From: JAJVID01 sp963743425
GTDB taxonomy: Bacteria; Acidobacteriota; Blastocatellia; RBC074
Length of the DNA: 64,000 bases
Assembly (NCBI GenBank): GCA_963743425.1
Contig: CAVUPU010000004.1
Location: 868,001-932,000 of the forward strand
Reading direction: 5' to 3'
The position numbers and the translations under genes were made by a program. Numbering within the stretch: the first letter of the stretch is position 1; each line of letters begins with the position of its first letter. The notes below the pieces were generated by a model. That model was not told the DNA's origin and did no database searches. It saw nothing but the letters and a program-made list of their open reading frames with translations. Of this stretch, positions 37,198 through 45,777 are shown in pieces.

Positions 37198-38406
37198 TCA
37201 CTTGTCTAACGCGGCGCTCCGTTTCTTCATTTCAGCCGCATCCTGTTCCATGCCCATCGTCATAAATATCCCAGCGGCTTTGTCGTATTGCTCGCGCGCC
37301 GCCTGTTTATTTCCCAACGCGCGTTCCAGATCGCCAAAGCTCCAACAGATATTCGCAATCCCCAGCCGGTGGTCCTCCTTGAGATAAAGGCCATTGGCGT
37401 GATGGTAGTGTTGGCGCGCTACGTCATAATTTTTCAAGGAGGTTTCCAGATAACCTAACCCCATCAGCACATTCGCTTCGCCCAAGCGGTTGCTAGCCTT
37501 CTGAAACAGCCCTCGCGCTTCGCTGTAATGCTGCCGCGCCACGTCCTTGTTCCCCAGCGTACTTTCCAAATGGCCCAAGCCACGCAGCACATTCGCTTCG
37601 CCCAAGCGGTTCTGCTCCTTCTGATACAGCCCTCGCGCTTCGCCATAATGCTGCCGCGCTAAATCATGGTTGCCCTGGATGCGTTCCAGGTCTGCGAGCA
37701 AACTCAAGGCGCGGGCAAAATGGTTGTCTGAGCGTAGCATAACGGCCAGCGGCTGAGCGGCTTTCAGCGAGTTGCGCGCTTGTCCGTAATCGCCCAACAG
37801 CATTTGCAACCGGCTCATCCGGGTCAAACATTCCATCTCTTCTTTTTGCGGGCGCGCCCTGGCTTTGCGGATGGCGGCGAGCGCCTCTTCGTATTTTTGC
37901 AGACTGGCTTCATTCAGACCGCGCCCTTCGAGCAGGGTGGCCGTATCCATCAATTGTCGTATCTCGACGATTTCAGGGTTGGGCTTGGCGGCGCCGCCGG
38001 CGCCTTTACGTGGCGCTCTGGCGGCTACGCGGCGCAACACAATGCGGTGCGGGTTGGCCAACTGATCGGCCAGAACAACCGACGCTAACGCGCCCCGCTC
38101 AACCACCATCCAGCCTGGCTTGCTAGCCAGCAACGTGATGGGCCGGCCAATGAAGTTGCGCGAGATGGGAATGCGATATTCGCCGCTGCTGGTTGTGACG
38201 AAAGACTTATCCAGTCCGACGATGCTCACTCTTACGCCCTGCACGCCGCTCTCGTCATCCGCGTTACGCACTACGCCGAGTAAGAGGAAATCTTCCTGCG
38301 CGGCAAAGCTGTTGAACGGCTCTGCTACGCTGTTGAAACTGAAACAAAGACAAGTGGCTACCAGACGGAGGGCGTGTGCGCTGAATTGGGGGAGAACGCT
38401 CTTCAT
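37198..38406 (-). CDS. Secreted TPR protein with N-terminal CarboxypepD_reg-like domain
   Basis: 402 residues from ATG 38406. A signal peptide (about 1-36) is followed by a carboxypeptidase-regulatory-like domain (about 40-125, GVQGVRVSIVGLDKSF) and a tail of TPR repeats (about 140-400). Three units are nearly identical 40-residue (120-base) direct repeats: ARQHYGEARGLYQKEQNRLGE, ARQHYSEARGLFQKASNRLGE, and a third ARQHYHHANGLYLKEDHRLGI. It starts 4 bases after the upstream gene of the same operon. Probably a periplasmic protein-interaction module. Confidence 0.8.
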   Translation of the reverse strand: MKSVLPQFSAHALRLVATCLCFSFNSVAEPFNSFAAQEDFLLLGVVRNADDESGVQGVRVSIVGLDKSFVTTSSGEYRIPISRNFIGRPITLLASKPGWMVVERGALASVVLADQLANPHRIVLRRVAARAPRKGAGGAAKPNPEIVEIRQLMDTATLLEGRGLNEASLQKYEEALAAIRKARARPQKEEMECLTRMSRLQMLLGDYGQARNSLKAAQPLAVMLRSDNHFARALSLLADLERIQGNHDLARQHYGEARGLYQKEQNRLGEANVLRGLGHLESTLGNKDVARQHYSEARGLFQKASNRLGEANVLMGLGYLETSLKNYDVARQHYHHANGLYLKEDHRLGIANICWSFGDLERALGNKQAAREQYDKAAGIFMTMGMEQDAAEMKKRSAALDK

Positions 38407-38409
38407 GGC

Positions 38410-39156
38410 CTATTCCTTTGTCTGATCGAGGGCGATGGTGATGTCGTGGCCAGGCTCTTGGAAATCGCGCCACAAAACCTTGCCGTCTCTTTCTATCCGC
38501 AAGACGAAGTTGGCGGCTTGCCGCGTCGTGGCTTTCATACTGAATCGCCCGTCAGGCGCGGTCTGCGTCGTGGCGCCGCCGCCTTCGACCGCAACGGTAA
38601 CGCCTGAGACACCGACGCCTCGCGCGTCACGCACGACGCCGCTCCATTCGCGTTCGGGCAAAGGTTTGAGCGCGAGCATGAAAGGTTCGCCGGTCGTGTC
38701 TGCCTGCAATTCGATGGTCTTTTCGGCTACGTCGTAATCGGGATGGCGTACGCGCAAAGCGCCCTGGAACTTGCCGTCCACGGTGGGCAATTCAAAGCTG
38801 AAAGAACCTTGCTCATTGCTGGTTTGTACGCCGATGTCGGCGCGTCCGATCACGCTGATCTCAGCGCCTTTGACGGGTTGTCTGGTAGCGGCGGCGCTGA
38901 CCGAACTGCGATACAACACTCGCAATGGTTTTGCGCGTGGCGGCTTGACAATGTAAACATACGCGCCGATGCCTACGATGACGGCGACAAAGGTCAGCCC
39001 GATTATCCAGCGCAACAGGCTCAGGCTTTGTGTCCGCGACAGCCTGGGAAAGATGTCTTTGCCGATAATGGCGCGATAGACGAACCACAGGACGAGCAAT
39101 GCCACGCCGCCAATGCCTGCAATTTTGACTACTGCCTGCAACGCTTCTGCTTCCAT
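38410..39156 (-). CDS. Membrane protein with CarboxypepD_reg-like repeats
   Basis: 248 residues from ATG 39156, which has a GGAGACC SD; the open frame upstream runs back into the IS1634 element and is not native. Two membrane helices (residues about 10-30 and 45-70, separated by GKDIFPRLSRTQSLS) are followed by two beta-sandwich modules of the carboxypeptidase-regulatory type (about 80-165 and 170-245, for example VRDARGVGVSGVTVAVEGG). It overlaps the operon with the secreted TPR protein, 4 bases downstream. Likely an envelope complex; function unknown. Confidence 0.75.
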   Translation of the reverse strand: MEAEALQAVVKIAGIGGVALLVLWFVYRAIIGKDIFPRLSRTQSLSLLRWIIGLTFVAVIVGIGAYVYIVKPPRAKPLRVLYRSSVSAAATRQPVKGAEISVIGRADIGVQTSNEQGSFSFELPTVDGKFQGALRVRHPDYDVAEKTIELQADTTGEPFMLALKPLPEREWSGVVRDARGVGVSGVTVAVEGGGATTQTAPDGRFSMKATTRQAANFVLRIERDGKVLWRDFQEPGHDITIALDQTKE

Positions 39157-39374
39157 GAGGTCTCCAAGGCTGTGCTCGACGACTGGGCAATCTGACGACA
39201 GGATTGTCTTTACCAGGCTGAGAAAAAGCAAGCTGCTTACAAACTCCGTTGCGGAAAGGTTCAACTTACGGGGATCGAGCGACTTCAACCTTGACAAAAT
39301 CAGCGCGCAAGATGCCACGGCCTCGCGCCGTGGAGTGTCACGCTCGTTGCTACAGACCAGAGATTGCGCTTGAG

Positions 39375-41182
39375 GATGCCACGGGCTTGTCCCAAGTGGA
39401 TACTTGTTTTCCGCTACCCCTTCATCAGGGTTTAACCATGCCATCTGGCAAGGTTAAATTTGCTGGTGATGAGTAAACCGAAAACAGCGACAGAATACGA
39501 GACAGTACAAATTGGGGCGGCGCTGTTGGCGCGCGCCCTGTTCAAAGAACTGGGGGTCGCCAGCGCGATCGATCAATCAATCGCATCACAGCCTGAAGTT
39601 GAAGCTACTTATGGGCATTTGCTCCAGGCAGTGATCCTGAACCGGTTGACCTTCGACCCGCAGCCGCTTTACCGGATGAGCGAATGGGCAGCACAACACG
39701 GGATAGACGATCTGCTCGGAATCAATGCCGCCTGGCTCGATGATGATCGGCTTGGCGCCGCACTGGACGCCATCGCCACGCATCAAATCGAAATCTGGGT
39801 AGCGATCCTCAAACGAGCGCGCCAGCGTTTCAAACTCCCGCTGGAAGAACTGCATGGCGACACGACCTCGATCTACTTCGAGGGTGAGTTCGATCAGACC
39901 AACGTCAAACCAGGGCAGATCGAACGTGTCCCGCATTTATGTATCGGCTACAACAAAGACGGGCAGCGCGACAAAAAGCAGATGGTTTTAAGCCTGCTCT
40001 GCGCGGGGCGCGTGCCAGTCTGGTTCTCCCCGTGGGATGGCGACCGCAACGATAACGGCGTCTGTTTGCACGATCTCAAAGAACTGCGCCAGCGCCTGCT
40101 GCTGCCGGAAAATGCGCTGATGATCGGTGACAGCAAAGTCTGCCAGCGGGAAACGATGCTTGAATTGTGCCGCCATAACTGGCGTTTCCTCGCGCCACAT
40201 CCGTGAACCCCGACGGCCAAAGCCGCCTGGCGCGAGACCTGGGAGAAGATCGAGGGCGGTCTGCTACTTGGCGCCCGCTCGATTACCTCTCGCAAAACGA
40301 AGCGCGCAAAGCGGCGGAGAAACAGGCCAAGTATCGAGCCTGTGAAACCCCCTATCGGCTCGATGACCAGCAATTCAAAACCAGCTACCATCTGCGCCGG
40401 CTCTTCGTCCATTCTTCTCGTGGGGCCGAGTCGGCGGCCAAACAACGTGAGAAGGCGCTGGTTGCAGGCCTTGCGGCGCTTTCTCGCCTCTCCGGCCTGG
40501 TCGGGAAATACCATTACCGCAAGCGCGAAACGATCACCAAGCGAATCGATCGAGATTTAGGCAAAGCCAAAGCGAGCGCCTATTTCAAATACACACTGAC
40601 AGGCACTGAGGGCGAGCGCGATTGGCGACTGCAATGGGAGCGCGATCAAGCGACGATTGCCGAAGAGATCAAATTTGACGGCATCTCGTTGATGTGTACC
40701 AACACGCCCGCGAGCGATCTGTCAGCGAACGAGGTTGTGAGCAAATACAAAGAACAGATCAAGGTCGAACAAACCATCAACTTCATCAAAAGCCCGGTCG
40801 AGTTACGCCCGACCTGGTTGCACAATCCAAAGCGCATCGCCGGACTGACGCTCTTGATCATGATCGCAGTGCTGGTGGCGATGTTGCTCGAATATCAAGT
40901 CCGTCGTCTGCTTAAAGAGCGGCAGAAGAAGATTGATGGGCTACGCCCTGAAGGGCGCAAGGACCCTGCGCCGACTGCCAAATCCCTGCTGCGCTCTTTT
41001 AGTGATTATTCGCTGGTCGTCATCAAATACAGTGATGGCAGCCAGGAAGTTCGTTATCCAAAGTTCAAACACGTCCCACAACAAATCTGGGACTTGCTTG
41101 GTCTACCTCCTCTGCCTGGATGAAACCAGTAAAGGGGGTAGCGGAAAACAAGTAGATACCAATGGGACAAGCCCGTGGCATC
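39375..41182. mobile_element. IS1634-family insertion sequence, inactivated
   Basis: Terminal inverted repeats of about 46-48 bases: left 39375-39420 begins GATGCCACGGGCTTGTCCCA and ends CTTGTTTTCCGCTACCCC; right 41135-41182 is its inverted copy with a few differences and a 2-base length change. The interior encodes the broken transposase at 39469-41123. No target duplication is evident from the immediate flanks. It sits between cmk and the CarboxypepD_reg operon. Confidence 0.88.
39469..41123 (+). pseudogene. IS1634-family DDE transposase with nonsense and frameshift mutations
   Basis: About 550 residues of an IS1634/IS4-like transposase. Part 1 (39469-40206) has VQIGAALLARALFKELG and the first catalytic Asp (HGDTTSIYFEG), then LMIGDSKVC with the second. 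An in-frame TGA stops it at 40204-40206; beyond, the same frame reads TPTAKAAWRETWEKIE before a frameshift near 40260. Part 2 (to 41123) continues with ATWRPLDYLSQNEARKAAEK and has the catalytic Glu region YKEQIKVEQTINFIKSP. Two lesions make it inactive. Confidence 0.88.
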
Positions 41183-41207
41183 TGTCCAGACCTTTCCCCA
41201 ACGGAGC

Positions 41208-41888
41208 TTACAAACTTCTACTTTTCGCAATCTCCAGGATACGCTCGACGACTTCATCAACCGTCATCGCCGAGGAATCAATGTAGACGGCGTCTTCGGC
41301 TTGCGTGAGCGGCGAATCGGCGCGCGTTTTATCGCGGTGGTCGCGCCGCTCGATCTCTTCCTTCATCTCTTCAAGCGAGGCGACGGCGATGTCTCGGGCA
41401 AGATCTTCATCGTAGCGTCTTTGCGCGCGGGCCTCGGGCGACGCGTCGAGGTAGATTTTGACCTCGGCGTTGGGAAAGACCTGAGTGCCGATGTCGCGGC
41501 CTTCCATCACCACGCCTCCCTCGCGGCCCATCTGTTGTTGACGGGCGACCAGCGCGCGGCGCACGGCGGAGACGGTTGAAACTATCGAGGCCGCCTGTCC
41601 GAACCACGGCGTGGCGACCTCGTCGGTGATGTCGCGGCCGTCAAGCAGCAGGCGCATCGAATCGACCTCGCCGGTCAATTCGATCAACGACTCGCTGGCG
41701 AGCCGCCCAATGGCGCCGGCGTCGTCGAGCGGAACTCCTTTCCACAAGACCTTCCACGCGACCGCGCGGTACATCGCGCCGGTATTGATGAAGAGATAGC
41801 CGAGCCGCCGCGCGACGGCCCGCGCGACAGTGCTCTTGCCCGCGCCCGCCGGCCCATCAATGGCGATGATCAATCCTCTTTCAGCCAA
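41208..41888 (-). CDS. cmk: Cytidylate kinase
   Basis: 226 residues. It transfers phosphate from ATP to CMP/dCMP. The P-loop GPAGAGKST (residues 12-20), the NTGAMYRAVAW substrate-binding segment, GRDITDEV and VMEGRDIGTQVFPNAEVKIYL are all as in bacterial Cmk. The lid RRYDEDLARDIA and the C-terminal DSSAMTVDEVVERI are typical. The 5' end overlaps the stop of ltaE by 8 bases, so translation is coupled to that gene. Its stop is 26 bases from the right end of the IS1634-family element. Confidence 0.95.
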   Translation of the reverse strand: MAERGLIIAIDGPAGAGKSTVARAVARRLGYLFINTGAMYRAVAWKVLWKGVPLDDAGAIGRLASESLIELTGEVDSMRLLLDGRDITDEVATPWFGQAASIVSTVSAVRRALVARQQQMGREGGVVMEGRDIGTQVFPNAEVKIYLDASPEARAQRRYDEDLARDIAVASLEEMKEEIERRDHRDKTRADSPLTQAEDAVYIDSSAMTVDEVVERILEIAKSRSL

Positions 41889-42918
41889 TCAAAATCTCCC
41901 GGACGATTTGAAGCGTCCGCTCGATCTGTTCGCGGCTCACGTCGTAATGCGTGACCATTCGCATTTCGCGCGCGTTGACGCCGTTGGCCAGGACGCCGCG
42001 CGATTTCAATTCGGCGCTGAATTGGGCCGTGGTTATTCCCGTCGCCGCGATGTCGAAGATCACGATGTTGGTCTGCGCGCGTTCGGGATCGATCTTCACG
42101 CTGCGCAATTCGGCCATCCCCTCGGCCAGCCGCCTCGCGTTCGCGTGGTCTTCGATCAGAACTTCGGGCGAGTCTTCAAGCGCGACCAGACCGGCGGCGG
42201 CCAGCACGCCCGCCTGTCGCATTCCGCCGCCCAACATCTTGCGCACGCCGATTGCTTCTCTGATGAAGTCCATCGAGCCTGCGATCATCGAGCCTACGGG
42301 AGCGCCCAGGCCTTTCGACAAACAGAACATCACCGAATCGAACGGGCGCGCTACCTCGGCGACCGTTGTGTCGAGCGCAATCGCGACGTTGAAGATTCGC
42401 GCGCCGTCCAGGTGTACCGGCAATCCGATCGCATGCGCGCGTTCGCAAATCTCGCGGGAAACGCCGAGCGGCATTACCGAGCCACCGGCCATGTTGTGAG
42501 AATTTTCGAGCGCGATGAGCGAGGTCGGCGTGACGTAATAGGGCGAGTTGTGATGAATCGCGCCGCTGATCGAATCCCAGGTCAACAACCCGTCTTCGCC
42601 GGCGACCGGACGAAGCGTGGCGCCGGAAACCGCCGCCGCCGCGCCCATCTCGTAATTGAAAATGTGACTGCGCTGTTCGACCACGACTTCGGTTCCCGGA
42701 CGCGTTTGGAGCCTGACGCAAATCTGGTTGCCCATCGTGCCCGAAGGGACGAAGAGCGCGGCCTCTTTCCCGAGAGTCTCGGCGGCGCGTTCCTGCAGGC
42801 GATTGACGGTCGGGTCTTCGAGGTAGACGTCGTCGCCGACTTCGGCCTCGGCCATGGCGCGACGCATTGCGGGTGTGGGTTTGGTGACTGTGTCACTGCG
42901 AAGGTCTATGATGTTCAT
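41881..42918 (-). CDS. ltaE: Low-specificity L-threonine aldolase (PLP-dependent)
   Basis: 345 residues from ATG 42918. It cleaves L-threonine/allo-threonine to glycine and acetaldehyde. Marks of the family: LRSDTVTKPTPAMRRAM at the start, the glycine loop FVPSGTMGNQ, HLDGARIFNVA (PLP-stacking and Asp) and the Schiff-base Lys in CLSKGLGAPVGS. Length is typical. No clear SD is seen. The stop overlaps the start of cmk on the same strand. Confidence 0.93.
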   Translation of the reverse strand: MNIIDLRSDTVTKPTPAMRRAMAEAEVGDDVYLEDPTVNRLQERAAETLGKEAALFVPSGTMGNQICVRLQTRPGTEVVVEQRSHIFNYEMGAAAAVSGATLRPVAGEDGLLTWDSISGAIHHNSPYYVTPTSLIALENSHNMAGGSVMPLGVSREICERAHAIGLPVHLDGARIFNVAIALDTTVAEVARPFDSVMFCLSKGLGAPVGSMIAGSMDFIREAIGVRKMLGGGMRQAGVLAAAGLVALEDSPEVLIEDHANARRLAEGMAELRSVKIDPERAQTNIVIFDIAATGITTAQFSAELKSRGVLANGVNAREMRMVTHYDVSREQIERTLQIVREILIG

Positions 42919-43081
42919 ATGGATTCTGTTACGATTTGCCCGCGTATCTAATAGCACATATCACATAATTTGGCGACAGGAGGATGCCTATGCGTATCTT
43001 CACCCACATGGATTATGTGCTGCGCTACGAGCCGCGGTAACCAGCGGGAAATTGCTATGAGACATGCTTGCACTCGTTCAT

Positions 43082-43160
43082 AAATTCCGCCAAAGGAGAC
43101 TGTCGGCTTATAGCCGACGGAGGAATTTGGCATTGCGCGTAGGCTTTGCGTAGCGCAATC
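43082..43160 (+). other. Two stem-loops in the leader of the TnpB gene
   Basis: Stem-loop 1: GTCGGCT/AGCCGAC (43102-43108/43112-43118, 3-base loop), enclosed by outer arms AAATTCC/GGAATTT (43082-43088/43122-43128). Stem-loop 2: ATTGCGC/GCGCAAT around 43132-43160. They lie 40-120 bases before the TnpB start and could be the IS left end (subterminal hairpins) or a leader structure. Confidence 0.5.
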
Positions 43161-43203
43161 CTCTCTTGCAATACCGGTAAGTTAGGTGAGATAAATTGCC
43201 TAC

Positions 43204-44349
43204 ATGAAGGCGACTGTTACATTGAAGATAAAACTTGAGGCAACCGAGCAGGCCGCGCAGTCTCTTTCTGAGACTCAGAAAGCCTATGCAATTGCGCTCA
43301 ACCACACCTCTGATGTCGCCTTTGAAAAGAAGGTCTTTAACTCCGTCGCTCTTCACCACGTCACTTATCAGGACGTGCGTAAGTTGACGAAGCTTCCCGC
43401 CAATCTCGTTTGCTCTGCCCGCTGCGTTGTGGCAGAAGCTTACAATCGAGATAAGGCCATCCACCACCAATGGAAAGATGCGGCGGCGATGCGATACGAC
43501 GCTCGCACTCTGACAGTAAAGATCGATCATGAGTACGCCACGCTGACCACGCTTGCAGGCAGAGTTAGAGTCAACCTGATCCTTTCTGGCTACCACGGGC
43601 AATACCTCGACGGAACGTGGGAGATTGAGCCGACTGCCAACGTCTCCCGCAAAGGTCAAACCTGGTATCTGCATCTGATCGTTACAAAGGATATTCCCGA
43701 CTCTCAGAGCGACAGAGCCATTGGCGTCAATTCCGGCATCGTCCGTATCGCCACGACCAGCACCGGCAAGGTTTTCAAGGGCGGAATTATCAAGCACATT
43801 CGAGAGCGCAGATTCAAACAGCGCCGCGATCTTCAAGCCGCAAGGCACAAGAGCCGAAACCAAAGACGGCTCTTGAAACGGCTGGCGGGCAAAGAGAAGA
43901 GATCGGTTAATTGGTTGCTCTGGAATGTGGCCAACGAGATCGTGGATGAAGCCTTGAAAGCCGACGCGGGGACGATAGTCGTCGAAAACCTTAAGGGCAT
44001 TCGAGACAGGATCAGGGTTGCCAAAAAGCAACGCTTGATCCACCACGGATGGCCGTTCTCTTCGCTCTTTTCCAAAATCAAGCATGTCGCCAGCAAACAG
44101 GGCATCAAGGTTGATTCGGTAGACGCTCGTAACACGTCCAAGACTTGCCACAAATGCGGGCACTGCGACGCCGCCAACCGGAAGAGTCAGAGTGTTTTCG
44201 TATGTGTTCGCTGTGGACATAAATCTAATGCGGATTTCAACGCTTCTCTCAATGTCCGTGATCGGCGCGCCTTTCACGGATGCGAGTCCGTAACTACTCG
44301 CTCAGAGTCCGCCGCTTCCGGCAGGGCTAAGAAAGCCGCCTTGCTTTAG
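43204..44349 (+). CDS. tnpB: TnpB-like RNA-guided nuclease homologue (IS200/IS605 family) with Asp-to-Asn change at first RuvC site
   Basis: 381 residues, full length. The N-terminal domain (1-165) and the RuvC fold with a four-Cys zinc ribbon (CHKCGHCDAANRKSQSVFVCVRCG) are intact. The RuvC-II Glu is present in IVVENLKGIR and the RuvC-III Asp in NADFNASLNV. However, the RuvC-I motif reads IGVNSGI where GVDxG is expected, so the metal-binding Asp is Asn (codon AAT). Nuclease activity should be lost or greatly reduced; such inactivated TnpB proteins can still bind guide RNA and DNA. No TnpA is nearby. A hairpin at 44336-44356 at the 3' end fits the expected omegaRNA/right-end position. Confidence 0.88.
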   Translation: MKATVTLKIKLEATEQAAQSLSETQKAYAIALNHTSDVAFEKKVFNSVALHHVTYQDVRKLTKLPANLVCSARCVVAEAYNRDKAIHHQWKDAAAMRYDARTLTVKIDHEYATLTTLAGRVRVNLILSGYHGQYLDGTWEIEPTANVSRKGQTWYLHLIVTKDIPDSQSDRAIGVNSGIVRIATTSTGKVFKGGIIKHIRERRFKQRRDLQAARHKSRNQRRLLKRLAGKEKRSVNWLLWNVANEIVDEALKADAGTIVVENLKGIRDRIRVAKKQRLIHHGWPFSSLFSKIKHVASKQGIKVDSVDARNTSKTCHKCGHCDAANRKSQSVFVCVRCGHKSNADFNASLNVRDRRAFHGCESVTTRSESAASGRAKKAALL

Positions 44350-44356
44350 CTGGCGG
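44336..44356 (+). ncRNA. Possible omegaRNA 3' hairpin / IS right end
   Basis: CCGCC (44336-44340) pairs with GGCGG (44352-44356) across the TnpB stop codon. In IS200/IS605 elements the guide RNA is made from the tnpB 3' end and the adjacent right end, so the guide would begin just after about 44357-44375. No exact boundary can be set by eye. Confidence 0.4.
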
Positions 44357-44379
44357 AATAGTTACTGTCCGGACAACTT

Positions 44380-45477
44380 TCACTTTATCCTAATAGGTTC
44401 CTCTTCTCTCATAGCTTCCCAGATTGAGGCGGGGAGGGCTTCTTCCAGGATGCGGCCCGCGCCCATCGCCGCCGCCAGCGTCGGATCGGGGGCTACTTGC
44501 ACGCTCACGTGAAACTCCTTGGTAAAATGTTCGGTCAAACCGTGGAGCTGCGCCAGCCCTCCGCTCAGCGTGATTCCCGAATCGAGCAGATCTACGGAAG
44601 CCTCCGTGGGAATCTCTTCCAAAGCCACGCGCACGTGTTGCTTGATTACACGCAGCGTGGGCTGCATCAGCAGGTCAATCTCTTCTCTCCCGACGACGAT
44701 CTCTTCCGGCAGCCCGGTTCTCAGATTGCGACCTCGCACGGCCAGCGGGCGCCTGTCGCGCGGCCCATCGACCGCCCCCATCTCGATCTTGACTTCCTCG
44801 GCGGCCTCTTCGCTCACTTCCAGCGTCCGCTCCAGGTGCAGATAACGCGCGATGGCGCGATCTATCTCGCTCCCGCCGATGCGGCGCGTGGAGGCGTAGA
44901 GAATGCCGCCGCCGCTGATGACGGCGATGTCCGTTGTGGCCGCGCCCAGGTCGACGATCATACAAGCGCGCGCCGCGCGCGGGTCGAGACCGGCGCCCAA
45001 AGCCGCGGCGTAAGGCCCTTCGACGATCGACACTTTTCCCGCGCCTGCCCGCATGGCGGTGTCTTCATAAGCTCTCTGTTCCAGCGGCGTGACATCTGTC
45101 GGAGCGCAGATCAGCAGCGACGGACCGACCAGAGTGTGGCGCCCGCGAGCGCCGCTGATGAATTGAGAGAGCATCTGGCTGGCGGCTTCACAATCTGCGA
45201 TCACTCCATCCCTGATGGGGCGCGCGACGCGGATCTCGCGCGGCTGGCGGCGGGCCAATCTCTTCGCTTCCCGCCCCACCGCCGCAATCTTGCCGTTGCT
45301 GGCGTAGAACGCGATCACTGACGGCTCATTGACCACCACACCTCTCCCCGGCAGGTAGATACGCGTATTGGCGGCGCCGAGATCGATGGCCAGCTCTTCG
45401 ATCAGCGTCAGGTTAAGCTCTTGAAATAACGATCTCCAGAAGCGCCCAAGCTGTTCTTTCCAACCCTCGTTATTCAT
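44380..45477 (-). CDS. MreB-family rod-shape/actin-like ATPase (paralogue)
   Basis: 365 residues from ATG 45477. The actin-fold phosphate loops are present: AIDLGAANTRIYLPGRG (phosphate 1, near residue 31), VDLGAATTDIAVISGGG (phosphate 2), and the adenosine motif SGGLAQLHGL. It has the conserved NEPSVIAF and RIGGSEIDRAIARYL of MreB. An extra N-terminal segment of about 25 residues (WKEQLGRFWRSLFQELN) looks like an amphipathic membrane helix. MreC/D genes are not adjacent, so it is probably an MreB/Mbl-type paralogue rather than the main mre operon gene. Confidence 0.88.
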   Translation of the reverse strand: MNNEGWKEQLGRFWRSLFQELNLTLIEELAIDLGAANTRIYLPGRGVVVNEPSVIAFYASNGKIAAVGREAKRLARRQPREIRVARPIRDGVIADCEAASQMLSQFISGARGRHTLVGPSLLICAPTDVTPLEQRAYEDTAMRAGAGKVSIVEGPYAAALGAGLDPRAARACMIVDLGAATTDIAVISGGGILYASTRRIGGSEIDRAIARYLHLERTLEVSEEAAEEVKIEMGAVDGPRDRRPLAVRGRNLRTGLPEEIVVGREEIDLLMQPTLRVIKQHVRVALEEIPTEASVDLLDSGITLSGGLAQLHGLTEHFTKEFHVSVQVAPDPTLAAAMGAGRILEEALPASIWEAMREEEPIRIK

Positions 45478-45663
45478 AGCTTACACTCCATACGCGCACT
45501 TACGCCTGGAGGCGATTAACGCTTTCAGCGTTTTTTGGCTCGGAGATACAATCTTCTCATTGACTGTTCGCCCTCTCGCTTGTCTTTGGGAATCGCAACC
45601 TATATTGAGAATCGCAATCTACGTGCCGCCTCATTAGCGCCACGCGCCTGGAGGAAGATCGAA

Positions 45664-45777
45664 GATTGCGGATTGCGGATTGCGGATTGCGGATTGCGGA
45701 TTTTTTGGAGTCGCGGGCGGCGAGTGGTAACGCGAAGTCGGAATGACGCGTCTTCAAATCCGCAATCCGCAATCCTC
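45664..45777. repeat. Heptamer arrays (GGATTGC) in inverted orientation
   Basis: Left array of five GGATTGC/ATTGCGG units at 45664-45702 and the complementary array (AATCCGC units) at 45756-45776, separated by about 53 bases. The right array supplies the last codons and stop of the neighbouring glycosyltransferase. Confidence 0.85.

Noticed and set aside
40204..40206. TGA in the transposase as a selenocysteine codon
   Set aside because: A frameshift follows about 55 bases later and no such site is known in IS1634 transposases; simple decay is more likely.
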